From positions 1-20,930 of the forward strand of contig JAYMTA010001257.1 of the NCBI GenBank assembly GCA_036897625.1: a stretch of DNA of 20,930 nucleotides, read 5' to 3'. The notes under the pieces were generated by a model. That model was given only the letters and a program-made list of their open reading frames with translations, was not told where the DNA came from and did not search any database. The stretch is from Pelargonium cotyledonis. Lineage: Eukaryota; Streptophyta; Magnoliopsida; Geraniales; Geraniaceae. Below are positions 1 to 9,367 of the stretch, piece after piece. Numbering within the stretch: position 1 is the first letter of the stretch; each line of letters opens with the position of its first letter. A program made the translations under genes and the position numbers.

Positions 1-555
1 CGTTGTACCTGCTCCGCACCACCACCCCACTGTCACCCTCGGAAATGGCCGCCTCCTGCCTGCAACCCGTGCCATCACACACCAGTGAAGGGAACTCTAA
101 AAACTGAAAACTAAAGACTAATGCTACAGAGAGCATAAAAACCTTAAAGCCCATTTTTTTTGTTTTCTCTTGATATGGGTATATAGTTGGGGATCATTTA
201 TACATTTATTATTATTTTTTTCAATTTACTAATAAATTTTCATCTATATCTGGGAAAGGGAACTTGGTACTCCAAATTAGGAAGGATAAATCTGTTTTTT
301 TATTTATTTATTCAATCTTCTTACACTCTTGCACTTTATCTACATAAAAGAGCTTTCAAAACTAATTTTTCCATCTTTTAACTAAAACATTTGAACTATG
401 TCCTGCAGTATAGGCTATTGTTATACCATTTTCTAAATGTATTGGTAGCTACATCTTTGTCACATATTGCATGATTTACGTGGCACGAGTCTATGCTCAT
501 ATTATGTGCAAGTTTTTTTTCTTATGCTGATTTTGTGGTGTCATTATGGTTGCAG
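1..555. other. Upstream flank / probable BAM9 intron 1
   Basis: The first ~85 bases are clearly more GC-rich than what follows and are open in several frames on both strands, but I recognise no protein in them. Bases ~90-555 are AT-rich with T-runs and end in TTGCAG right before the beta-amylase reading frame, so they look like an intron. If bases 1-84 were the end of BAM9 exon 1, a GTGAAG donor at 85 would join in phase 0, but the residues do not resemble a BAM9 linker, so this stays open. Confidence 0.35.
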
Positions 556-2002
556 CTTGACGGCGTTAAGTTATTCGTTGGACTGCCCTTGGATGCAGTT
601 TCCGAATGCAATACAGTAAACCACACCAAAGCAATTGCAGCTGGACTAAAAGCATTGAAGTTGTTGGGAGTGGATGGTGTGGAGCTCCCTATTTGGTGGG
701 GAGTAGTTGAGAAGGAAGCCATGGGGAAGTACAACTGGTCAGGGTACCTTGCTCTCGCAGAAATGGTTCAAAAGGCCGGTCTCAAGCTCCATGTGTCACT
801 CTGTTTCCACGCATGTAAGGAATCAAAGATCCCTCTTCCTGAGTGGGTATCTACGATTGGTGAATCAGAACGTAGCATCTTCTTCACTGATAAGTCAGGG
901 AAACAGTACAAGGACTGTCTGACGCTAGCTATTGATGATCTGCCGGTTCTCAATGGAAAAACTGCTATGCAAGTTTACCAAGAGTTTTGTGATAGCTTCA
1001 AGTCCTCGTTTGCACCTTTCATGGGCTCTTTAATCACAGTAAGTCATCATATAACATGCCTTGCTATTAAAACTATCATGTGATTCTCAGGGTACTGATG
1101 TTTTCACTGGCTTCCTATTCCAGGGTATTTCTATGGGTCTAGGACCAGATGGTGAGCTATGGTATCCATCTCACCACGGTAGGATGGCCAAGAAGAATAG
1201 GTTTGCCGGAGTTGGAGAATTCCAGTGTTACGACAAAAACATGCTTAGCCTTCTTAAGCAACATGCTGAAGCAACTGGAAATCCTTTATGGGGGCTTGGC
1301 GGTCCTCACGATACCCCTAGTTATGATCAGGTGCCGAGCCTGTTCTTCAATGAACATGGCGGGTCATGGGAGAGTCCATATGGCGACTTCTTCCTTTCAT
1401 GGTACTCTAACCAGCTCATTTCGCATGGAAATCGCCTTCTCTCTCTTGCCTCTTCAGCTTTCAGTGACAAAGAGGTGACCATCTATGGAAAAGTCCCACT
1501 CATCCACTCATGGTACAGAACAAGAGCTCATGCTTCAGAGCTCACTGCTGGCTTCTACAATACAGTTACCAGAGATGGTTATGAAGCAGTTGCCGAGACT
1601 TTTGCCAACAACTCGTGTAAAATGATCTTGCCGGGTATGGACCTTTTAGATGAACATCAGCCTCAGGAGTCCCTCTCAAGTCCCGAGTTATTACTTGCGC
1701 AAATCAGGGCAGCTTGTAGAAAGCACGGGGTTGAGGTATCGGGACAGAACTCAACTGTTGCAGGATCTACAGGTGTTTTTGAGCAGATTAAGAAAAATTT
1801 GTCAGGAGACAATGTGGTGGACTTGTTCACTTATCAGAGAATGGGAGCACATTTTTTCTCGCCGAACCATTTCCCAAAGTTCACCGAGTTTGTGCGGAGC
1901 TTGAACCAAGAAGAATTGCATTCAGATGATCTGCCTACAGAAGAAGAAGAAGCTTCCATATCTGTTCGCGCAACTGCAAATCAGATCCTCAAATGCAAGT
2001 AG
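556..2002 (+). CDS. BAM9: Inactive beta-amylase 9 (BAM9-like), 5' partial, two exons
   Basis: Glycoside hydrolase family 14 protein of the BAM9 clade. In Arabidopsis BAM9 is chloroplastic and regarded as non-catalytic with a regulatory role in starch turnover. Exons: 556-1038 and 1124-2002 (85-bp intron 1039-1123, GTAAGT donor, TTCCAG acceptor, phase 0), giving 161 + 292 = 453 residues. The frame opens with VKLFVGLPLD, followed by GVDGVELPIWWG and FTGFLFQ-independent joining at LIT/GISMG. The acid Glu is kept in GLGPDGELWYPS (codon 1154), but the position of the second catalytic Glu is Asp in PGMDLLDEHQ (codon 1640), and the flexible-lid stretch GGNVGD of active enzymes is shortened to CFHACKESKIPLPEW (codons 802-846). 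FTYQRMGAHFFSP lies near the C-terminus; an acidic tail precedes the TAG stop. The transit-peptide exon must lie upstream. The ATG at 493 is inside the presumed intron and is not a likely start. Confidence 0.9.
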
Positions 2003-3270
2003 CTTAGTATCGCGTTCGTTTCGCTCAGGGTAAGTACGTAATGGTAATGTATGTATTTGTTTCACTGTATGAGAAGAGGCTCTATTAGGCCCAGCAGAGG
2101 CATGTTTAAGACATGCTGACTATACAATATAGAAGCATATGTATATGGGCAAATTAAATTTGATGTATTCATTTGAAGGCGTGATCAAGTAAAGCTGAGT
2201 ATTTCTGCACTTTGGTTTGAATCAACAAAAAAACAAAAAATTGGATATGAGTTGAATTTAGAAGAAAGAACCTATTTTACAATGTGATGTTTCAATCCAA
2301 ATTGAGCAAGGAATAGTATATTTTTTTATACTGTCAAAATACTGATTTTGTTAGAATTCCTGAGACAAGAATGAAATAAACAGTATGTAATCGAAATGGG
2401 GCACAATAAAACAATAATCACCCATAAACACCTAATAAATAAACAATCATTGAACAAAATAATGACAATGAGTAAATGAAATTGATGTTTTCCAAGACAA
2501 CATGTGAAACAACAATATCAGTAATGAAGACACGGAAGCCGAAGAAACTCCGGTGAGAGTGAAGTCGAAAAATGCTGAAATGATGTGATGACAACTTGAA
2601 GGAGCGGTGATGCCGGAAGGACCTGAGCAGACTGTGAGTGGTGGCGGAATAGAACGGCCCAACTATGGGCGTTGAAGAAGATCTGAGATGGTCGAAAAAT
2701 GGTCCCGCAGGTGATGGAGGGAGGCTGCACACCATGACGGATCCGGCGGAGGCTGCTCAGGTGACGGGGACAGAGACTAGTATATTAAGCAGAAATCATT
2801 TACATTTTAGAACCAGACATTGCACACAGATTCCAGCAAATGCAAAGATAACTAAGATTACAAGTGGTGGTGTTATCTATGCTGCTTGGACAGTTGTGTT
2901 TGGCAACATAAAAAGCAGAAGACACATTGCTGTGCACATCATATCACAAAAAGATTGATTGTTAAGCATAAAACATTACTTTCTGCTATCTGTTTAACAA
3001 AACAACAAATCAACAATGTTTGTATGTAGAACAGCGCTACACGAAACGTCTCCTAGATGATCAGAAAAAATGGATACGCGGTTACACAATTTGATTGCGA
3101 CCTTACAAGAATTTAGGGCATGTATTGGTTGCCATATCCCTAAGTAATCTATGAATCATTGCCAATCCAACTCAGTCAAGTAGTAGTGTCAAGGAACAAG
3201 TGTTGTTATTTCAGAAATGCGGAAACCCTATCCGCCTCTCCTTCACTCTTGATTCCTTAGATTAGTTCTC
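2003..3270. other. 3' flank of BAM9 and gene-free spacer
   Basis: AT-rich sequence. The first ~200 bases are presumably the BAM9 3' UTR. A moderately GC-rich patch at ~2520-2780 is open on both strands for about 100 codons, but no frame looks like a known protein, frames overlap antisense, and composition is the likely cause. No repeat with clear ends was seen. Confidence 0.4.
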
Positions 3271-3605
3271 TTCTCTGTATAACCAGCTTGTCTTCAAAAT
3301 ATGACATGAACTATTGTTGTTCTTTGAATCACTTAAGCAACTAATGCTGAATCTCTCAAATCTCGATGCTTGTGACGCTTCCTCCATCATGGATGTCATT
3401 CACTTCTCTCATGCAACTTGTCATGGTAGCAACATACTTCTTTGTATAACCATCATGTCTACAAAATATGACATGAACTATAGTTGCACTTTGGGTCACT
3501 TATGCAACTAAAGCTGAATTTCTCAAATCTTGATGCTTGTAACGCTTTCCGCAACCATGGATGTCGTTCACTTCTCTCATGCATCTTGCCATGGTAATAA
3601 TCTTT
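3271..3605. repeat. Tandem duplication, ~167-bp period, two units
   Basis: Units 3271-3437 and 3438-3605 align along their whole length, from TTCT[C/T]TGTATAACC through AAAATATGACATGAACTAT and ATGGATGTC[A/G]TTCACTTCTC to CATGGTA. Substitutions are scattered and only about one length change is needed. On the minus strand each unit covers the region after GLPL of the NLR relic. The divergence shows that the duplication is old and decayed with the pseudogene. Confidence 0.85.
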
Positions 3606-4292
3606 TGTTAACAAAAGAAAGTCGTGTAAGGAAAACATGTACATTCGATTGCAATACTTTGTAACCTTCAATAATTGAGTAGGCAGACTTTGTATGTGAT
3701 TTCCAAGAGTTTGCATGAATAGATACCATGCTTCTTCATAGGAAAAGACTATACTTTCATCTTCTCCAAACAATCCAACCTTTGACGTAATTGCAATGGA
3801 TCGAGTAGTTATGATTAACTTCCATCTATTAGATCTCATGCATATTCCACCCACTCCAAGCAATTACATCCCACACATCATCTGAAACGACTTCAAATCT
3901 CTTTCGTCCAGTTAGAATTCTCGGAAATATTGCTGCCATTTACCTAAATACACTTGCTGCACACAGAGGTTAGCATTTTTGTGATACAATATCCAATAAA
4001 CACGAACAAAAGTGTTGAATTGTTCCGGGCTGTGATTATGGATATGTGCCACTAGAATGTTTTTTCCTACGCCACCCATTCCACATTTGCCAGAGATTAA
4101 GGCACCATCCTTCATCAAATATGCCCATTTGCTATCCAAATTCCTTTGAAAAGCTTGGCCTAACTCTTCTATTGTCTCGTACGTATTCCATGAGAGCCCT
4201 TTGGGAAGCTTCCGTTTTTCCATAAGTTCTGCTACTTCATATTTTCCGGATGTTTACGAGATGCACACATCCAACCACTCCACTTTGAGCTC
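3271..4292 (-). pseudogene. NB-ARC (CNL-type NLR) resistance gene relic
   Basis: Read on the minus strand, motifs of an NB-ARC domain occur in the right order but in different frames. A probable intron acceptor TGCAG ends at 4293. It is followed by a linker (ELMEKRKLPKGL, ~4225-4190), the P-loop GMGGVGKN with Asn in place of the usual Thr (~4090-4060), and an RNBS-A-like FVRVYWI stretch (~4000). Next come a kinase-2-like RKRFEVVSDDVWDV (~3890-3860), RNBS-B KLIITTRS (~3830-3810), RNBS-C EEAWYLFMQTLGN (~3745-3710), and a post-GLPL segment MREVNDIHG (~3575). At least two frameshifts (near 3912 and 3850), a stop TAA just after the acceptor, loss of the segment between RNBS-A and kinase-2, and no LRR-coding sequence mark it as dead. 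The post-GLPL segment is present twice (see repeat). In life such proteins are cytoplasmic immune receptors; this copy cannot encode one. Confidence 0.8.
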
Positions 4293-4380
4293 CTGCAATT
4301 ATAAATTTATAAGCACAAATGATGCACACATCCAACTACTCCATTTTGAACCCCCAACAATTGTAAATTTATAAGCAAAT
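4260..4380. repeat. 60/61-bp tandem duplication at NLR relic splice acceptor
   Basis: Two units, 4260-4320 and 4321-4380, both running from GATGCACACATCCAAC to AAATTTATAAGC. On the minus strand the unit contains a polypyrimidine-poor intron end plus the start of the relic's NB-ARC exon. The promoter-distal (lower-coordinate) copy keeps TGCAG/GAG; in the other copy the acceptor is TTGG, so its AG is lost. Confidence 0.8.
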
Positions 4381-5547
4381 ATAAGAAACCTAGCAGCCAC
4401 TTTATTTCAAAGAGATGTGAAAAGTGATTTGAACCTGATAGTAAAATTTGCTCTAACAACATATATTTCCAAATCTATTAGAATTGCTTTTGTTTTTCTT
4501 TGGGAAAAAAGAAACAAAATGCAAGAATTCAACTATGAATACAATGAATTTTCAAATTTGTTTATCTCTAGAAGCAATTTCACCCAACTCCAATTCATTT
4601 TCCCTAGTAATAACAGCAGAGCACCAAATTCCAAAAAGCAGCACAAACAAGATTGAATCCATGGTTCCAAAGCAAAGAAGACAGATCCAAAACAAACAAG
4701 GTTGAATTGATAAACAAACCTGAGATCTGGTTGGCTGTGGCTACTTCCAAATTGAGAGCTGATTCTGGATCTAGGAAGAGAAGCACCACAACAAAGAAAT
4801 AAAGAAAAAGAAACAGTTGCTAGTTGAGATGGAGAAGACAAACCAACAGCAAAAATGAAAAAGATTGGTGAATGGTTTTATCAAAGTTTCTTGGGTGGTC
4901 TCTGGGTTACTCTTTCCTGGAAGCTGCTGCGAAATGATGTGGTAATGTTTGGTTTAGGGCAAAGAAAAAAGAACAGATATGGGTCACTTCTTGGTTAGAA
5001 AAAAGATAAATAAACCAACTACGGTCAGGTCTGGATTGTTTTTCTATGGTTTTTGTCGGTCTGGTTTGACCTGTTGGTTTTGAATTTGAATTTGAATTTA
5101 CAAGTATTTAAAATTTTAATTAGTTTAGTAATTTTCAGATCGTTTTAACTGAAAAATAATTGGGTCGAGTCGGACAAGTTTATCCATTTTACAGTAATTT
5201 TATATTATCTAATACGGTCTGAATATATTATGAGGTTAGATCTGAGGCTTCAATCTAAAATTCGAATAAATTTGAACCGAATTTGTTACGCTCCGCTCCA
5301 TTACCGTTTCTACCTCCACCACTGAAGCTAACCGGCACTCATATTCTTAAAACGATGACCCCATACCCAACCTTTTTTTGAAGCCACCGACTTCCTTCCG
5401 AATCCATCACACCCATATCGTCGATGTGTCGATGACCATGTGCCGAACCCTACAACAACATTTTTTCTCAACTGGCTTAAAGCCTAGCTGAACACCCCTC
5501 TTCAAGTTTAGGACCCAATAACATGTAGACACTTGTACTATATATAA
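4381..5547. other. AT-rich spacer, possible 5' end of NLR relic
   Basis: On the minus strand CTCAGGTTTG at ~4725-4715 could be a donor of a leader intron of the NLR relic (leader ~4725-4840), but nothing confirms it. The rest is AT-rich, with a short TTTGAA run near 5078-5099. ORFs here are short and in several overlapping frames, with no recognisable protein. Confidence 0.3.
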
Positions 5548-5742
5548 GAGCATCAGTATTAAAGAGACTCAATTTGAGTTCCTATATATATTATTTCTAT
5601 ATTATTGTGTGCCACATCAGCAAGTACTCAACAAAAGAGAGAGATCCAAGATCTTAAAATGTTTCTCCACATTTACTATCTCTTAGAAAATGAAGTCTCT
5701 TTTGTGGCCACTATACAATGGGGACCTACAATGCACATGCTC
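5548..5742. mobile_element. Tourist-like (PIF/Harbinger-type) MITE, 195 bp
   Basis: The element begins GAGCAT and ends ATGCTC, flanked on both sides by TAA (5545-5547 and 5743-5745), which is the 3-bp target duplication usual for PIF/Harbinger elements. The subterminal parts also pair: AAAGAGACT near the left end recurs in inverted orientation near the right end. The internal sequence is AT-rich and non-coding. GAGCAT-type ends are common in plant Tourist MITEs; the family name is inference. Confidence 0.6.
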
Positions 5743-6437
5743 TAATACACATCATGCCAATCTCTGTATTATTTTTTCTCAATTGTGCCCACTTGCTTCA
5801 CAGTCCAGAAAGTTATGACTTCTTTTTGAAATAAAGATATTTTTGTTATAAAACATAACTGAAGAAATGGAGCAGATTGTAAATAAGAGAGCTGATATAT
5901 TACTATTTGATATTAGTGTATGATATATGTATCATAAAATGATAAAAATGACTCTATATTTCGCTTATCTACTATTCATTCAGTGATCAACTTCTTCAAA
6001 TTTTTTTCTGTTTTGTGGGACCTACATGTTTTTTATTTTTTCTCTAATTTCTCAAGTGATGGGATTTATAGACATTTAATAATAATAATAATAATAATAA
6101 TAATTACAACAATTTTTGTATTATTGAAATAACGATATTTTTGAGTGAAGCATATAAGTATTGTTTTTCTTGAGGACTTATTTAATGTCAAAAAATAATA
6201 AAATCTTATATCATACGATAAGGATTTAAAATGTTGTATTGAACATCATCATTGAGAAAATGAAGTTAATAAAGCAAAGTAGCATTATCAAGTAACTCCA
6301 AGACCGAAATCATTGTCATATGCACCAATTTGACGGAACCTTCAATAATTTTCAAAAATTTTGTTTATGCAAGATTCAGAAACTGTCTTTGTCATAGCAA
6401 CGTACAAGAAATAAACTATTTTCTGGGCTTGATCTCT
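5743..6437. other. AT-rich upstream region of first AAP gene
   Basis: No coding frame of note. It contains the TAA microsatellite listed separately. It presumably includes the promoter of the permease that starts at 6484, but I see no convincing TATA box at the expected distance. Confidence 0.4.
6077..6104. repeat. (TAA)9 microsatellite
   Basis: Nine perfect TAA units followed by T, in the AT-rich spacer before the first permease gene. Confidence 0.95.
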
Positions 6438-6487
6438 ATGGTATCAAATCTAGAAGAAGTTGAAGAAGACCGTACATGAAGCCATGA
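6438..6487 (+). promoter_or_regulatory. Two overlapping uORFs before the AAP start
   Basis: ATG at 6438 opens a 13-codon frame that ends with TGA at 6477-6479. A second ATG at 6476 encodes three codons and stops at 6485-6487, so its TGA overlaps the main ATG (6484) as ATGA. Neither is in frame with the permease. They lie inside the transcript only if the start of transcription is upstream of 6438, which is not shown. Confidence 0.45.
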
Positions 6488-9367
6488 GAGAAGCTCAAGA
6501 TCATAAGCGCGAGCTTCGCGGTCCTTTGTTACATACACAAGATAATCAGCCGGAAAGAGCAAGAACTGGTAACGCCTCAGCTCAGTCTCGTTTTTTTTAT
6601 TTATCAGTTGAGCTACACAACAGAAGTAACTATCTCTTACAACTCATAACCCCACTCCGTACCTTCGGATTGGATTGGATGCAGGAAGTTTATGGAGCGC
6701 AGTGGCGCATATAATAACGGGAGTGATAGGGTCAGGAGTATTGTCTCTGTCATGGAGCGTGGCTCAGCTCGGATGGATCGCCGGACCTCTCTCTATGTTG
6801 CTTTTCGCGGTTGTGACCCTCACGGCTTCCCTTCTTCTCTGCAACTGCTACCTCTACCCGGACCCCCAACTTGGACCCTTCAGGAACCGCTCTTATCTTG
6901 ACGCCGTCCGCGTCAATTTAGGTACTTCCTTTGTTCCAAAATAAATGATGTTTTAGTTGTATTTTTTGTTTTAAAATAAGTGTATTGTTCTTTATAAAAA
7001 GTTAGTTATGTATGAACGGTCTTCTTTATAATAAGTTGACATATTAAAGTTTTTTAGATAAAAGATGCATGTATAGTGATGTACTCTTACATTGCTCGAG
7101 TCTTGCCGATGTTGACTTTATTTCCAATTGTTATAGATTTGATTGTAACGTTAAGTCTGCATATAGACGTTTGTTAGCTATGCATGAATTGTTGAAAACG
7201 CGTGTTCTTGTGCTAACCAAGCTAAGTCACGCCGTTGTGTCTTCCTCTCAAGTTACTGACCTTCTCAAGTACGTGATTTTTTTTTTGTTTTTATTATCAG
7301 CAAGCATACCACAACACTGAATATGAGATCTTAAGGAGATCAAATGTCTTAAGCCACTTGTCCCACTGATTGAAGGTACCAAGCACTCAGCTACCAACCT
7401 CTGACGATCCGCCTTAACTGTTGGACTCCATTTAGTTATCTCGATTCCATTGGGATGCATTCATAGAAATTTGTCGTGTGGGAAACCTCGATTTCTTTTC
7501 CCCATTTTGTCTTCATGTCTGGCTCATTCCTCAAGTGTTTATGGAATATGTTCACTTTATTTCCAATTGTTATAGGTTTGATTGTGATGTCCTTTCCTTT
7601 CGACGGGGTTTATAAACTCCTCGTTGGTGCATGTACTTTAAGTTATTTCTCACTGTATCCCAATTTCAGGAAAGAGAAGTGAAAGAGTTTGTGCCATTTT
7701 CCTAAATATAAGCATTTATGGAACGGGGATCGCCTATACCGTTACATCAGCCACCAGCATGAGGTATATATGGAACCAACGCTTCATATATATTTCCATT
7801 TTGAAATCTACTTTAACATGCATATGTATGAATACGATGCAGGGCTGTACAAAAATCCAATTGCTACCACAAACAAGGGCATGAAGCAAAATGTACATTT
7901 GGAGACACTACTTATATGCTCATTTTTGGACTACTTCAAATTCTACTTTCTCAGGCTCCTCATTTCCACAACATACAGTGGATGTCCATTATTGCTGCTG
8001 CCATGTCTTTCGCTTATTCTTCGATCGGATTAGGACTTGGCTTAGCAAAAACAATCGGTACCCATAAACATGATTTGTATTTCCAACCGTTACATTGTAC
8101 ACTACTCTAGTTGCTTAACTCACAAGTAATTAATTTGCAGAAAATGGATTTGTAAAGGGCACTATTGCTGGAGTTGCAGCATCTACACCAACTGACAAAC
8201 TGTGGTTGGTAGCTCAAGCTCTTGGAGATATTGCTTTTGCTTATCCCTTTTCCATAGTACTTTTAAACATTCAGGTGAACTAAATTTCATTTTCTTCACA
8301 TGAAAGATTCAATTTGATCCCTAAACTGTTTTTAACCCAAAATAGTGTCTGAACTCTCTGTTTCGACCAAATTTGGTACTTCAATTTTTTGACAAAAAAT
8401 TAGTTCATGAAATTTCATATTTTGACCCAATTTATCCACTGAACTTTTGATATAAGTTTTAAGGACAAAGACCATTTTGGGTCGTTTAAGGACCATATTG
8501 AGTCTTTTACCTTCTTTATTTTTTTTTTATCATATGTACACTATTGTAAGGTGACATATATACTAAACATGTATGTATAGGATACCTTGAAGGCTCCGCC
8601 TCCGCAAAATCAAACGATGAAGAAGGCATCAATCATAGCAATCGCTATCACAACCTTCTTCTACCTCTGCTGTGGATGTTTCGGGTATGCAGCATTTGGG
8701 GATGCCACGCCTGGGAACCTTTTGACGGGTTTCGGGTTCTACGAGCCTTATTGGCTCATTGACTTTGCTAATGTTTGCATTGTGATTCATCTTCTCGGGG
8801 GATATCAGGTACTAATTGCACATTTTAAGGATAATTTTCATCAATTATACACACACGTTTCTCAATTCTATGTATTGTTTGTTCGATAGTACTAAAACGA
8901 ATTGAATTTGATCATGAACAAGTTACAAATCGAATTAACAAGCCATGTATTGAATAAAACCGCAGCTGTTTAGTCAGCTAATGTTTGCAAATATTGAAAG
9001 ATGGTTAGTTGGGAAGTTCCCTGAAAGCGGATTGATGAAGAGAGGTTACACCTTGGAGCTCCCGTTGTTCCCGACATTAAATTTAAGCCTTCCAAGGATG
9101 TGTTTTCGAACGAGTTATGTTATGTCAACGACTGGGATCGCTATGTTCTTCCCTTACTTCAACCAGGTTATAGCAGTCAAGGGATCAATGACATTTTGGA
9201 CCTTGATTATATGTTTTCCAGTGGAAATGTACATTGTGCAGAAGAAAATCGAGGCTTGGACAACAAAATGGATTCTACTTCGAACGTTCTCAATTGCTTG
9301 CTTCGTGGTAACGATTTTTGCCTTCGTTGGGTCAGTTCAAGGACTTATAAAGAAAAAACTAAGCTAG
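6484..9367 (+). CDS. AAP7: Amino acid permease 7-like, copy 1 (464 aa, 7 exons)
   Basis: Proton-coupled amino acid symporter of the AAP subfamily (AAAP superfamily), expected in the plasma membrane; the substrates of the AAP7 clade are poorly known. Exons: 6484-6568, 6685-6921, 7670-7763, 7843-8057, 8141-8274, 8581-8808 and 8966-9367. All introns are GT-AG and phases join without a break. A hydrophilic N-terminus (~1-28) is followed by the first membrane segments (HIITGVIGSGVLSL, WIAGPLSMLLF), GTGIAYTVTSATSMR, and a conserved Cys-containing loop NCYHKQGHEAKC. Then come MSFAYSSIGLGLGLAKTI, GYAAFGDATPGNLLTGFGFYEPYW (Glu at ~310), FRTSYVMSTTGIAMFFPYF and an end in KKKLS. The length fits the family (~465-480). 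The start is the first in-frame ATG after a stop at 6451. It is the left member of a tandem pair and appears intact. Confidence 0.92.
7110..7588. repeat. Short direct repeat inside AAP copy 1 intron 2
   Basis: A ~30-base stretch, ACTTTATTTCCAATTGTTAT followed by AG[A/G]TTTGATTGT, occurs at ~7114-7145 and again at ~7554-7585. Both lie in intron 2 (6922-7669). They bracket a ~400-bp segment that looks like dispersed repeat sequence, and neither copy is coding. Confidence 0.6.
8302..8509. mobile_element. MITE-like element in AAP copy 1 intron 5
   Basis: The left end reads GAAAGATTCAATTTGATCC and the inverted right end reads AAAAGACTCAATATGGTCC. Both continue with (C/T)TAAAC and, a few bases on, ACCCAAAAT, giving imperfect terminal inverted repeats of about 40 bp. 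Degenerate internal units (GAAC/TTGACC-type) are typical of a widespread plant repeat with phrases like 'ggtccctaaac'. I see no clear target duplication, so the superfamily is undetermined. It fills most of the 306-bp intron (8275-8580). Confidence 0.55.

Noticed and set aside
493-555. ATG at 493 as start of the beta-amylase
   Set aside because: The 21 residues before the conserved region have no transit-peptide or BAM9 similarity, and the stretch ends in TTGCAG, a good splice acceptor exactly at the start of the conserved part.
2418-2735. ~105-codon minus-strand frame
   Set aside because: It overlaps other open frames in the same patch, starts in a compositionally biased stretch, and has no recognisable domain.
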